Shown here: positions 43,595-57,803 of the stretch, piece by piece
How positions within the stretch are numbered: position 1 is the stretch's first letter
How the letters are laid out: each line of letters starts with the position of its first letter
Assembly: GCA_051294375.1 (NCBI GenBank)
Contig: CM119266.1
Coordinates: 14,968,999-15,032,998, forward strand
DNA length: 64,000 bases
DNA from: Paraspadella gotoi
Taxonomy: Eukaryota > Chaetognatha
Direction of reading: 5' to 3'
Notes under the pieces: generated by a model
The model's database searches: none
The model's input: the letters and a program-made list of their open reading frames with translations, nothing else
What the model was told of the DNA's origin: nothing
Position numbers and translations under genes: made by a program

Positions 43595-43778
43595 NNNNNN
43601 NNNNNNNNNNNNNNNNNNNNNNNNNNNNNNNNNNNNNNNNNNNNNNNNNNNNNNNNNNNNNNNNNNNNNNNNNNNNNNNNNNNNNNNNNNNNNNNNNNNN
43701 NNNNNNNNNNNNNNNNNNNNNNNNNNNNNNNNNNNNNNNNNNNNNNNNNNNNNNNNNNNNNNNNNNNNNNNNNNNNNN
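43595..43778. other. Assembly gap, 184 N
   Basis: Begins just after a CT tract. Confidence 0.97.
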
Positions 43779-44767
43779 CCTGCGCCTCGCGCTCCGGGGC
43801 GGAAGAACCCGGGTCCAAAGCGACGAAAGCACTAAAGGGAAAACAGTGGCCCGGAAACGCGGGCGGGATCGGCTAGGGCGGTTGGGGTAGGAGTGGGTGG
43901 ATTGGCTGGGCGTGGTTCTTGGTTTGATGAACCGGAGTGGGCGTGGAGGCCGAAGAGAATGGGAGCTGGAGACGGTGAGGGAATTAAATTTGTGGGCGGA
44001 AGTGTGGAGCGAATGGGACGGTAAAAACTTGGAGTGACTTTCGCTACTTTTGATTAGAACAGCTCACACATCACAAATGATAGAAATATTCAAAGATTAT
44101 TTACTTTGTTCAAATTTTATCCATTGTGAATTTTCATTTTAAAATTGGGCCGAACAATTTATCAAATTAATCTCGATCACTCCGGATAATTAAATGAAAC
44201 ACGAATAAAATTCTATGGAAATTTAAAACTTTCCTCTTTTTTTTATATAAAAAAAATGAAATTTTTTCGTCAAAAAATTTTGTTCGGGGGTTAGGAAGCC
44301 AGCACTTGAACTCATTATGCATTTTCATATGAAGAACAGATTTTATGAGAGGAGAGAGAGAGAAAAAATTACGATGGAAAAAAAAATAAAGGAAGAGATA
44401 AAGAGAAGAAAGAGAAAGAGAATCGTTGAAGAGAAAACCTGATCGTGATTAAATCTTTATTTCGCCCAAAGATGGCTTCCTGGACCGGCCAAAGTTTAAT
44501 GATCTTTTTTTTTAAAGAAATAAAAAATTTTCATCATATTTTTTTTTTCGTCTCGAAGGAAATATTTTTTGATCGAAAAATTAAAAACAGTGGGCGTCTC
44601 TCAGAAATGTTTAATTTAAAAGCAGCGTAAAACTGGAGAATCGATTGTATTAGATTTTATTTTCTCGAAATTATGGATGTTTGGAGAATTGGCTTCGACG
44701 GACTGGCGAAAAACCGAGGAGTGGCCGCGAGTCCCCTCCGAACGACGCTACATATTTCTGTGCTACC

Positions 44768-44838
44768 CTTTCGCTTTTTTCGCTTCTCGCTTTCCGCTTC
44801 TTTCGCTTCTCGGTTTCCGTTTCTTTCGCTTCTCGCTT
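44768..44838. repeat. TTCGCTTCTCG minisatellite, about 3 units
   Basis: Unit of about 25-27 bp, CTTTCGCTTCTCG plus CTTTCCG or GTTTCCG, repeated about three times imperfectly. Confidence 0.75.
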
Positions 44839-45280
44839 TGGCTGATTCCACCCCAAAATCCATTCCCTTCCGCGTTTTCCAAGGAGAATAAAAAAATAGA
44901 TTAAATATTAATTATCTTTCGTCGTGTTTTGTCTCTGGCGACGTTAGACGTTTTTTAGTTCGCCGTTTTTATACATTTTTCTCTTTCCCTGTTTCTACGT
45001 CAAAACTTCCTTTACTCTGCATGTCTAAATGTCAACTTCTTATGTCTGGTCATATTCCTGGAGATTTGTCATGTTTCAGAGATCCGATATTTGTACCCTG
45101 AGCAACATAAATGTCGGAGTAGAATAAATTTGTTGTTTCAAAATTAAAAAAACACCCTTCTTCGACGTCAGCGCTATTCCGCTCGTTTCAATTTACCTTT
45201 TTTTTCGCATTTCCGTCGATGTCTGGTTTATTTCCAAAAGTCGGGTGAATCATAAGCGAAAGAGAGATAAGGAAATCGAA

Positions 45281-45312
<32 letters not shown>

Positions 45313-45579
45313 GGGAATATTTTCTTCCACCACTTCCCCCTTCACTTCCCCCCTTTAACATTACCCCTCCGCCCCCTTCATTCCTTCTCGAATTCACGGA
45401 TTAGTTTGAAATAACCCGAGATTCTGCACATAATAAAATTCCTTGTTTACTCGGAGCTAATTCCAGGATCCGTGTGATCCTCGGCCGACGGAGATAATTG
45501 TTTTCCTCTCTCTTCCTCTTTATCTTTCGAGGCGTTTGAACGTCGTTGTTCTACCGTGCGCTTTGGTTACAATTGCTCA

Positions 45580-46415
45580 GTATCGGTTTGTAAGAACCTG
45601 GAAAGTCAGAGGCTGTAACTTTTTGTAATGCTGGAAATAAAGCTGAAAATCGAATACGGGTTAGACTGAGGGTGGTTTATTACCCTAAGAGTTTGAGCAC
45701 TTTAAAAAATATAGTGAATGGGCATTTTTTTGGACAAAAAATTAATCTTGCATACTGTAAAAAAAATATGGTAGTTAAATACTCTTATATTATGGTGAAA
45801 TAACCAGGAGGGGTTTTGCCTAACCAGTGGTAAAACAAAAATGATCAATACAGCTTTGTTAAAACTATTTGGCATACAGAAATATATTTTTTAATATTTC
45901 GTATTTCAAGTCCTTATGATAATTTTAAAAAATGTATTCAAATAAAGCTAACTGATACACATAACATACAATGCATAAAATAGAATTATTTGTTATTCTT
46001 TAAATCCAAAATTAATTTTCAACAAAAATATAAAATATGCAATTTTTTTGAAGCATATGTTTTTTTAAAAATAGTATGTATGCCAACCCACTGGTACTCA
46101 ATGCACTGATTACAAATATATATTTTTTTTAAAATACGACTACTATATTATGAAATATAACCCTTAAAACGCTTCAAACAAATACAGAAAAACACCCTTA
46201 TTCAAACTTTAATAAAAACCGTTTCCAATGATATTACATCTCTCATACCTTTAACACATATCAAGGGAGAACCATCAGGTTTATTGTGTGAAAGTTAATA
46301 GATAACTTCGATAAGGAATGAACTGCACAGGAAGGCGAAAAATTTGATGGAGAACTAATATCAGCTTGTAATTGAATAATGTACTCTTGCTTATAAGGCG
46401 GAACAAAGTAAAATT
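45580..46415. repeat. Left arm of long AT-rich inverted repeat
   Basis: Starts CAGTATCGGTTTGTAAGAACC. Its reverse complement is found at 46845-47730. This arm is shorter than its partner and lacks bases at many places. Transposon termini would be one explanation, but no target duplication is visible. Confidence 0.8.
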
Positions 46416-46844
46416 TTTATTTTTTAAGAAACGCTGCTGATTCAGAGCCGCATAAAAAGGTGTTTTCTCTAGCATCAAAGTTAGATGCGTTTTTCAATAT
46501 TTTGTGATAAGTGGGTCCAAAAATAACGGAAAAACTCTTAAATTTCATCATCATCATCGTCCTACATAATTTTTATAGTTTTGTTATATTAAGCAATAAA
46601 AACAATAAAATTTGAAATCTTGTAGTAATATTTTTTTATTTATTTTTTCAATCTTACCCGAATCGCTTTTATAAAAATTCTGATTTTGAAAAAAAAAAAT
46701 TCTGATTTAATAGTAAATACGATAAACTTTAAATGGCTTCTATATTATTTACTATATATAAAATCTTAATTTTTTTTTTTCAATTCCTCATCCCCAGGGA
46801 TGCTCTATTACGTTATTTATATTTAGAACAAAGAACTCTTTAGT
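46416..46844. other. Spacer of the inverted repeat
   Basis: About 430 bp, AT-rich and not coding. Part of it (46505-46700) resembles 900-1100. Confidence 0.6.
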
Positions 46845-47730
46845 TTTTACTTTGTTTCGTCCGCGTTATTAAGCAAGAGTATTTATTCAATTACAAGCTG
46901 ATAGTAGTTCATCTATTCTATTTTTTTTCACCTTCCTGTGCAGTCCATGTCCTTTGGGAAGTTATCTATAACGTTTCACACAATAAGACCTGATGGTTCT
47001 CCTTGATATGTATTAATAGTAATGAGAGATGTAATATCATGGTAACGGTTTTTTATTAAAGTTTTGAAATTAAGGGTGTTTTTCTGTATTTTTTAAGGGT
47101 TTTGAAGGGTTATATTTCCATAAAAAAAAAAAAATATAGTAGTCATATTTTTAAAAAAAAATTATATATTTGTAATCAGTGACCAAGGACAGTTGGTTGG
47201 CATAATTACTATTTTTAAAAAAACATTTGTTTTCAAAAAAAATGCATATTTTTATAATTTGTTGAAAATTAAATTTTGGATTAAAGAATAACAAATATTC
47301 TATTTTAGTGCAATTGTAATGTTATTGTTATCAGTTAGCTATTAGTTTGAAATACATTTTTTTTTAAATTATGATAAGCATGGAAATACAATATTATAAA
47401 AATATATTGGCTACTGTATGGCAAATGAGTTTTAAAAGCTGTTTTGATCATTTTGTTTTACCACTGGTTTAGGCACCCCTCCCGGTTATATCACCAATAA
47501 TTATAAGAGTATTTATACCGGATATTTTTTTTTGGCAGTATGACAAATTATTTTTTGTCAAAAAAATGCCCATTCAATATTTTTTTTTTTAAGTGGCTCA
47601 AACTCTTATGGGGAATAAACCACGCCTCAGGTCTAACCCGTATAACGATTTTCAGGCTTGATTTCCAGCATTTACAAAAAGTTCAGGGCCTGCCCTGGAC
47701 TTTTCCAGGTTCTTCAAAACCGATACTGTA
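46845..47730. repeat. Right arm of long AT-rich inverted repeat
   Basis: Ends GGTTCTTCAAAACCGATACTG, the mirror of the left terminus. It contains TCCAGG/CCTGG-rich short palindromic sequence at about 47685-47712. No transposase frame lies in either arm or the spacer. Confidence 0.8.
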
Positions 47731-48542
47731 TGTATTTTAAAAATATTATTTTCAAAACTCCCGCTTATTATTTTTTAAACTTTATCTCATCCGCGATAGA
47801 ATCCCCCAAATCCACGCAGCTTCCGTCCAAGCCGCCATCCCCACCGCCAACCCCTCCTGCCTTCCCCTCTCTCTTGGCTCCCCCTACCCACGAAATTCGG
47901 CAGTTACGACGTCGTGTTCGTTGTTCAAACGCGTTCCTTTGTTTTCTCGGAGATAAAAATTCTTTTGTCAACAAAATCATGTTCCAGGTCTCGACTCCGC
48001 GTGTCTGCTTGCTGTTTTTTTGGGGGGGTCGTCGTTTATAGGAGGGACTGCTTGTTTATACGGCCCTGTGGTAGCGTTATTGCTGTGTATTTTATTTCTT
48101 TGCTTTAAATGGCGACAGTGGGTTGTCTTTAAAGGCTTTTATTGTTCATATTCGTGGAAAGTTATGGAGTGATTGTGCAAACTGCAAAGGTTTGCTCGAT
48201 TTAACGCTAAGGTTACGAGAAATGTGAAACCTGCCTTTTGTTTGTCGACCTATCTCGAAACTTAAATTAATTTATTCAAATACAAATAAAATTTAACTTT
48301 AAAGAATTTAATTTAAACGATGAATGAAACGTCGACCTTGTCGTTGAAGTTTATAAAAAGTAAGTCAAACCCGACGGGTAAAGAGAATATCCTGAAAAGC
48401 TTTCTTCCTTTTTTCATTTTTTATTTTTTTGAGTCGGGGTGGGAATTGTTTCGCGATAACGCCGCCGCGCAGAGAGGCTGATTACAAATTCCAATCTCCA
48501 ATTTTAATCCCTGAATATTTAATGGATTAATGGCGGATTCTC
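47731..48542. other. Non-coding upstream of the exon
   Basis: No supported gene. A Pro-rich frame at about 47770-47900 is open on both strands, but I see no splice sites or known domain. Confidence 0.5.
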
Positions 48543-48567
48543 NNNNNNNNNNNNNNNNNNNNNNNNN
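48543..48567. other. Assembly gap, 25 N
   Basis: Immediately upstream of the putative first exon, so part of its leader or promoter may be missing. Confidence 0.97.
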
Positions 48568-48674
48568 AAAAAAGAGAGAGATTTTAAGTTTTTCAAACAA
48601 AAATTTCTGCCCTCGCATTAAAATAGGCGCCGGGCCGACGACGGGGACGCCGAACAACAGCCGCCGCTTCCAAC
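48568..48674 (+). promoter_or_regulatory. Possible 5' UTR/promoter-proximal segment
   Basis: The stretch between the 25-N gap and the putative start codon changes from a short GA run and AT-rich sequence to GC-rich, CpG-rich sequence from about 48630. That is typical of a leader abutting a first exon. I see no TATA box or Inr that I would defend, and the promoter may lie in or beyond the gap. Confidence 0.25.
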
Positions 48675-48848
48675 ATGCAATCTCCATCTAATTCGGGGCG
48701 CACTCCGCGAACACCCGGGCGCCGGGCGGCTCTGTCCGTCGCGGACGCCAACCCAAGCGGCGGTGGAATCGCCTTATGCTGCGCCACTTTGAAATACGAT
48801 TCCACTGTCAATTTGGCCGTCACCTCTCTCACCGCCAACTGGGGCAAG
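48675..48848 (+). CDS. Putative first coding exon, unrecognised protein
   Basis: This open frame of 58 codons starts at an ATG with A at -3 (context CAACATGC) and runs without a stop to a strong donor, AAG|GTAAGT, splitting in phase 0. Third positions are rich in G and C, unlike the AT-rich flanks, and no simple repeat contributes. The N-terminal 20 residues are Ser/Thr/Pro/Arg-rich (two TPR/TPG-like turns, then GRR), as in a disordered tail. Residues 28-58 are more ordered-looking, with CC at 35-36, alternating hydrophobics and a final TANWGK. I do not recognise the family. The upstream 75 bases are GC-rich and could be 5' UTR; a 25-N gap lies 107 bases upstream. A minus-strand frame over the same bases is also open, but it lacks an equally good start and splice site. 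What follows downstream is presumably a long intron. Confidence 0.55.
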
Positions 48849-49173
48849 GTAAGTGATATCTGCACCAGCCAGCTTTTCATATTAACCCTGACCTAGAAAA
48901 CAACTCTAATATAAACAAAAGTCGAAACACAAGTATAAAAGGTCCCTCCTACAACACTCTTTCCCTATCGGCTCCTTCTCCACAGCACGCGCTGACCTTC
49001 GTGTTTCAACCCCTGCCAACCCCTGCCACCCCTTGTCGTGGTCATTGTTCGCATACCGCCACTTTTAAATTACATCGGAAAAAATAAATGAAATTCGCGT
49101 TTGCATCAGCAGAAACCGTACTCTCTCTCGTCTCTCTCGATCCTCTCTCTCTCCTCTTGCTCTTCGTCGTTCT

Positions 49174-49210
<37 letters not shown>

Positions 49211-49658
49211 TCTCTCTGCTTCCTCCATCCTCCTTCCCTTTTCTCTCTCTCTTTCTCTCATTTTTTCCCTCCTCTCTCTTTCTCTCTCCCACAAGTTTTT
49301 ACGAAAACGGTCATAATTTTGGGACTAATTGGTACGCAAAAACTCCCTAACGTCGGGTCGTTACGAAACAAAGGCGCTACGTCGACCGGAAACGCCTGCA
49401 GCGTGGAAGGGAGGCGTGGCGAACAAAGGCGACGTCTGGATCGAACCGCCCGGGGTGACGAGGGGTTTGGGCGGCGCATAAAGCGACGCCTGACGAGAGT
49501 CGCGGCGTCGTTGGAATCCGGCGACGTCATTAGCCGTTGGTTTTATTTTCGAGAACGGGAATGAAAAAAATGTCCGGACGACCGAAGAAAGGAAGAGGGG
49601 AGAAAAAGAAAGATTAAAAAATATGAATTGAAAAGAGAGAGAGAGAGAGAGAGAGAGA

Positions 49659-49698
<40 letters not shown>

Positions 49699-50625
49699 AG
49701 AGAGAAAGAGGACGCAAAAAACAGCTATATAGCGACAGAAAGGAGAAAAATATGATGAATTTGGACAAAATTGGCCACATAAATCGCTGAGTCGATGGGG
49801 GCAAAGGTTTCGATGGAAGGGAGAAAGGAGACGGGGTAAGTTTGATGAGTAGAGAGGGGAGAAAAAGTAGGTGAGGGCCAAATTGGAGCCCTTTCCCTCG
49901 ACTCCCTCTTTCGCTCTCCAGAAAAAAACGCCAATCGTTTGACAAAAACTGTAACCTAATTTAGATGCGCTCCAATGGAAAATGAAATTTTCAACTCTCT
50001 TCTCTCCTCTCTGCTTCTCTCTGCGTCCTCTCTCCTCTCTCTCTCTTATCTCTCTCTCATCTCATCTTCTCTCTCTCTCATTCTCTCTGCGTGATTCGAG
50101 GCCACAAACGCCCCTTTTAAACGGAAGCCGATGGTCGTCGGTATCCGGAAATAAATAAAAATTAAACAAATTAAAACACAAAAAAAAGGGTAATTTCATT
50201 GAACTTTTTCCCTTTCCCTCTGCCTCTCGTCTCTGTCTCTCTGGTTTCTCTCTATTTCTCCTCTTCCTCATCTTCAGCTCTCGGTTCGCTGTCCGGGTAT
50301 TTTTTTTTTAATCGAAAGGAGCCCCTCATCATTCCAAACTCTTTGAATCAAACGTCAAATAATTCTTTTCCATTAATTTATTTCCCTGATTTTAATTTTT
50401 AGTTTTATTTTCCTTGGTTTTTTTTACGACAGAGTTAAAAATTGAATTTGGGGCGCGTACACAAATTAGATGAGATTCATTGAGAACGCAGCCGAATATC
50501 GTTTTTTCGGAATATGCAAATTGGATATAATCGAAAAGATTCGACTTTTTTTTTTTCATTCTCTCTTCGCAATAAAAGGCTTAGGAGCTTTATTTTAAAT
50601 AATGCGAAGCTTACGCCAGAGGCGG
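48849..50625 (+). other. Presumed intron 1, 5' part
   Basis: No acceptor-plus-frame that could be exon 2 stands out. The stretch holds AT-rich sequence, CT-rich tracts near 49130-49290, a CpG-rich block at 49330-49560, a GA tract at 49632-49711 and CT-rich sequence at 49990-50090. The CpG-rich block is open on the + strand in one frame, but it is Arg/Gly-rich, begins inside a CT tract and has no recognisable domain, so I do not call it coding. Confidence 0.35.
49632..49711. repeat. (GA)n tract, interrupted
   Basis: GA run with AAG and GC interruptions inside the presumed intron. Confidence 0.9.
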
Positions 50626-52478
<1,853 letters not shown>

Positions 52479-52762
52479 CACCTCCCCCTTCTCCCTTCTC
52501 CCCCCTCCGGGAACCTCCCCAAATCTTCTCCGCCCCAGAATCCAACCTTCATCGAGAATCTTCATCAACAGAAGAAGAAGAAAGATTCTGTGACGCAAAG
52601 AAGAAGAAGAAGAAGAAGAAAAAAGAATATAAAAGCAGAAAAAGAAGAAAGAAAAAATAAGGACGAGTAGGAAATATAAAACTGTTCAAAACATTTCATG
52701 GATGATGGAGTTCGAAATTCTCTTTCCTAGAATTCAGAAAAAGAAAAAATGCCTGCCTCTCT

Positions 52763-52815
<53 letters not shown>

Positions 52816-54598
52816 AGGTGGGCGGCGCGGTCGGCGGCGGGCGCTTGCCATCGTAAAGAAAATTAATTTTCTGAACAATTTTTCTTTCCTCGCCCTTCGC
52901 CTCGAAATCTGCCCGCAAACATCCACCCGCCCTTCCCTTCATCTCCCACCACCCTGAACTGGTGGCCAGTTCCCGCCGGTTTTTTTTGTAAACATAAAGA
53001 ACAGGAACAAAGGGAAAAATTGGCCTCGTCGCCTACGGTCGTCCGTCGTCGTCGCCCGTCGTCTTGATCGTCGTCGTCGCCGTCGTAATTAACGTTTTCT
53101 CGGGTCTCCAAATAGAAACACTAGGCTTCCGAGTCTGTCGACTCAAGAAATTCGAAGCTTCGGTAATCTTGAAAAATCTCGCGATAGACTTTGCCGCGCA
53201 GCGACGGCAGCAACAAAACTTCAAGCCGCAGCCGACAGCGTCCGCGGATTGGGGGGGGTTAAGGCTGCAGCGCCATTAATGAATTTGGTATGGCGGATGT
53301 GGTTGGGCGGGGGGAATGGCGTTGAATTACACACTAAGTTCCTACTTTTTCCTTTTCCGGGTGACTCTTTTTTTCTGTTTGACTTCGTTCCAGTTCGGGT
53401 GTTCATTATTATGTAACTTTATTAGCTTGCAGTTTGTAATTTCGCCCGTGATCTAATTTCTGACGGGAAACCAGAACTTTTATTTTCGAGCTCGAAAGGA
53501 TTTCTTCGTGAAATTTTCTGAATGATCGAGGAGTGACTCAACGATCGGTGGAACCCAACCTGTGAATCGTGGAGAAGTGAAGAGAAAAAAAAGGCAAAAG
53601 TGAAAAGAGAAGAACTGGCGGCCTCTTCGGTCAACAATAGCGAAACCAAGGGAACGAGGGTTCGACCTATTTGGCCAACTGTTTGTGGAAGGAGACGTGG
53701 GCTGGTGCTGTCAATGCAGTCGTCGATGATTTTTTTTTTTCTTTCTGTCCGGCGCTGTTGAAGTTCAGCAGAATTTATATAATTTTTTTAACTTAACAAT
53801 CCGCCGATCAAACTTTTTTCTAACTTTGAAAAAACATTTTATAACAATCAAAATAAAAATGGAAATCGACTAAATCGGCAACAAAGAAAATGTTTCTGCG
53901 AGAAAATACTTTTATAACATTTTTTTTTTGAAAACAAAAATAATATTTCTCCTTTCCTATTCCATTTTCCCACCAATGTAAAGGGCCCAATGCCATAATA
54001 TGGATTTCAAGCTATTGTGACTGTGTGGTAAATAGGAAAAGTAAATTCATCCAATACTTTTTCTTTAAAGTAATTTGCAAGTTTAAAAACCAACAAAGTC
54101 AAAAAAAAGAAACCTTCAAAAAAATCCCGCGAATCTCTTTGTTCGCCAATCGAAATCCAAAATCGGGAAACTCTCTTCCCGAAAAAAAATTTTGTACGGC
54201 CAAAATTCCGAAAAAAAACCCAAATTTTTTTTTTCTCGTTCGCGCGTTCGACGGTCGACGAAAACCGAAATCAAATAGCGCCATCTCTCGCTTTTCATAT
54301 CATGACGCCGGCAAAAAATTTTTGGTAAAAAACGAAAAGAGAGAAAAAAAAGTAAAGAAAGAAAAAAGAGAAAGGGAAAAACGCGTCACGTGAAAGTTGG
54401 GAACTAATTAGGCCAAAGTGGATCGTTATGTTTATGGTTTATTGTTATGGGAAGTCATCTTTGCGCACCAGCGATTGGAAATCGAGACAGGCGCGCGCAC
54501 CGGCGGCCGACGAAGCGCATTCAACCTACTTATGATGCCGATTTTCAATTCTTCTTTTACCAGAATTGAATATTCCTCTCTCTCTCTCTCAGCTCTCT

Positions 54599-54650
<52 letters not shown>

Positions 54651-55115
54651 TTCTTTCTCTCTCTCTCTCTCTCTCTCAAATCGATAACTTCTCTGTCTCT
54701 CTCCGCTTCCTTGAAAACTAATCCAGGATCACTTAAGTCAAATAAATATTTCGATGATCTTTGATGTCGGTTAATGTAAAAGTGAAAAATGTATTGAGAT
54801 GGAAAAAGAGATAAGCGAGAAAGTAGAACATCGAAGAGGAAAACAAATATCAAACTGGATTGGAAAATTTTATTCTCGGAAGAGCGCCTACGTTCGAACC
54901 ATCCATTGAGAAACAAAGGTTTAATAACGTTAATATAATAATATTTTAAAGTATTTTACCTAGGTTTTAGTTTAATAAAACGAAAAATCAAAACCGACCA
55001 ATCCAGAAATCGATTCGACATCATTGGTACATTGGTTTGCCGGAGGAGTAACATTGGTGAAGCAATAAATGCCACGGCAGTCATTTCTGGCTAATCCTTG
55101 GCGAACCGAGGTTGA

Positions 55116-55150
<35 letters not shown>

Positions 55151-55477
55151 GGAGAGAGAGAGGAAGGAGAGAGAAGAGAGAAGGAACAGAGCACTAATCT
55201 ACATGGTTCGGATTTATGGCCTCGCTTTTTCGATGTGGGGTCCCGACGCGGCCATTATCGGAATTCGTTGGGTACCAAACCGCGAACAAACAAACGTTAC
55301 GGGCGGTTTCCGTCGATAATCAAAACGGTAAGGACAAAGCGGCGCCAGAATTCCGGCCCGTGCGTTCTCCTCTCCTCCATCGCGCGGGCGGTCGCCGGGG
55401 GGAGCGGAGCTAGGAGAAGAGAAGAGAAAGAGAGAAGAAGGAGAGAGACAGAGAGGAGAGAGAGATGAGAGAGGATG

Positions 55478-55527
<50 letters not shown>

Positions 55528-56525
55528 GACAAAGGACGGTGGCCAAGATGGCGTCGGAAAGAGAAGAAGAGTAACGCGATCGCTTCAATGAAAAGATAAA
55601 TCGATGATGACGGTGTGGAACTCTAAAGTGGATTTCCGGATGAAGAGTGGAAATGTAATGTGATTATGATAATTTTAATTAGTGTTTATATTTGTAAAAA
55701 CTTTTTTAAAAAAAAAGCCGTCCCGAGGGAAAAACAAATTAACTAAATAAGTTAGCCCACAGCGTAATAAACAAAATATCTTAATACAATGTTAATAGAC
55801 AAGCCGAGTCCGAGAAACTCGAAAAAACGAAGAATGAAAAATCACAGCCTTGCCAGCTCCAACTTGTACACTGACCAGTCAACGTGAACTCCTTGAAAGA
55901 ATATTGAGACCGAAACCGATCACTCGAGACCGACGTGACGTCACTCGCGATCTCGTCGACCGTCATCGAGACGCAATGAGCCCTCTCCTCTTGGCCGCTC
56001 TTTTTGGTCTCCTTGCCCGCTCTTGTCTCTCGCGTGCCTTCCTATGAAACCTCCCGTGTCTCGCGATGGCTCGCCGATGTCCTTCTCTTCCTTTTCGACG
56101 TCCCTGTCAAATTGCTATCAGCACTCGCAAAGCCCGCGAGATATACATCATCACACATCGAAATGAAATATGTTTCTGTTTTCGACGCCGATTTATGACC
56201 TTAACGAAACAATCACGACGATTGTAGGTTTTACTATGAGAAATCGTCACGACGTCAGTGTCGCCTTTGCTGTGAGTCATTGTCGTTCGTCCGTTCTGTG
56301 TAGTCGTCGTCGATCGTCGTCGCTATGCCGCGCATTCATGACGAACGAGACTCCGAAACACGACACGTTAACGACGTTCGAGGCGCGGAGCATCCACGCA
56401 TCGTCCATCGATTCTGGATTCGTCGACCCCGACTAATCGACGAGGCCTCATCTCCGTTCCGTCCTCTTCTGCTTCTCCCGATGCTCCTCATCTCTGCCTG
56501 ATCTCTACGAAACTTCAAATTTAAA
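52479..56525 (+). repeat. Block P, copy 1 (forward)
   Basis: About 4 kb. Landmarks in order: GAA tract (52590-52620), CT tract (52757-52815), TCG patch (53040-53080), CT tract (54573-54678), GA tracts (55118-55180 and 55425-55525), CAAGATGGCGTCGG (55545), CRE TGACGTCA (55936-55943). An inverted copy and a second forward copy follow. Short frames are broken differently in each copy, so none is called. Confidence 0.9.
55936..55943. promoter_or_regulatory. Full CRE palindrome TGACGTCA
   Basis: Intact CREB/ATF-type site in a CpG-rich stretch of P copy 1. The neighbouring second site seen in the inverted copy is altered here. Confidence 0.45.
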
Positions 56526-56718
56526 CGCCACCTTATTCTGACTCGCATACAGCACCAATTCCCCCGCCCCTCCCTTAATTTCACTTCCTCCTAACAAATT
56601 TTAATCCCACCACCGCTACGACGGTTCGCGCGATCCCCCTCTTCGGAGGCGGACCTAGTTGGCCTCCCGCGAATTAATTCGTGGAGGGAAAAGTGGAAAA
56701 AAATTTTAAATTTCTTTT

Positions 56719-56761
<43 letters not shown>

Positions 56762-56834
56762 AGAGGAGAGAGAGAAGGAGAGAGTGAGGAGAGAGAGAGA
56801 GAGAGAGAGAGAGGGGATGGCGATGGAGTCGTCG
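56526..56834. other. Spacer of the P palindrome
   Basis: About 180 bp of unique sequence followed by a GA tract (56721-56813) at which the sequence turns around. Confidence 0.75.
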
Positions 56835-57352
56835 GTGGGTTTTTGAAGTTCGTAGGAGACAGAGAGAGAGGAGCATGGGGAAGAGAAGAGAGACGGAGAC
56901 GGAGATGAGGCCCGTCGATAGCGGAATCGACGATCAGAATCGAGGACGAGCGTCGATGCTCGCTCGACCGCGTAACGTCGTGTTTTCGGAGTCGTCGTCG
57001 TCATGAAGCGATAGCGACGACGACGACGACTACGACGAAGACGACGAAGACGACAATGATCACAGAAAGGCGACACTGACGGTGACGATTTCATAGTAAA
57101 ACTCACAATCGTCGTGATTGTTTCGTAAAGGTCAAAAATCGCGTCGAAACAGAAAAATTTTCATTTCGATTGGTGATGATGGATAGCGAGCTTGCGAGTG
57201 CTGTAGAATTTGACAGGGACGCGAGAAAGGAAGAGAAGGACATCGCGAGCTATCGCGAGACAACGGGAGGTTTCATAGAAGGCACGCGAGAGACAAGAGC
57301 GGGCAAGTGAGACCAAAAGAGCGGGCAAGAGAGAGGGCTCATTGCGTCTCGA

Positions 57353-57380
57353 TGACGTCACGAGATCGCGAGTGACGTCA
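57353..57380. promoter_or_regulatory. Pair of full CRE palindromes
   Basis: TGACGTCA at 57353-57360 and 57373-57380, with a near-palindromic CGAGATCGCGAG between, in CpG-rich sequence. Such paired CREs are typical of promoters bound by CREB/ATF factors; use here is inference. Confidence 0.45.
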
Positions 57381-57760
57381 CGTCGTCTCGAGTGATCGGT
57401 TTCGGTCAAATTCTTCAAGGAGGTCACGTGACTGGTCAGTGGTCAGTGGTCAGTGGTCAGGCTGTGATTTTCATTCTTCGTTTTCGAGTTTCTCGGACTC
57501 GGCTGTTCTCATTAAATTGTATTAAATATTTTGTTTATTACGCTGTGGGCTAACTTATTTAGTTAATTTTTTTCCTCGGGACGGCTTTTTTAAAGTTTTC
57601 AAATAAACACTAATTAAATTATTCATAATCACATTATCATTTCCACTCTTCATCCCGGAATCCACTTTAGAGTTCCACCCGTCATCATCGATTACTCTTT
57701 TCATTGAAGCGATCGTTACTCTTCTCTCTTTCCGACGCCATCTTGGCCACGTCCTTTGTC

Positions 57761-57803
<43 letters not shown>

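Larger units (their letters stand above)
43323..45579. other. Non-coding with two gaps and a 25-27 bp minisatellite
   Basis: No gene is seen. It contains a 10-N gap (43425-43434), a 184-N gap (43595-43778) bordered by CT repeats, GC-rich sequence at 43779-44000, AT-rich sequence, a TTCGCTTCTCG minisatellite at about 44768-44838, and a GA patch at 45280-45312. Confidence 0.6.

Noticed and set aside
45580-47730. Tc1/mariner-type element from the CAGT termini
   Set aside because: The right end is followed by TA but the left is not preceded by TA, and there is no transposase frame or D,D(34)E/D-like pattern.
49313-49561. Arg/Gly-rich exon in the CpG-rich block
   Set aside because: The open frame starts inside a CT tract and lacks clear splice borders; CpG richness alone keeps frames open.
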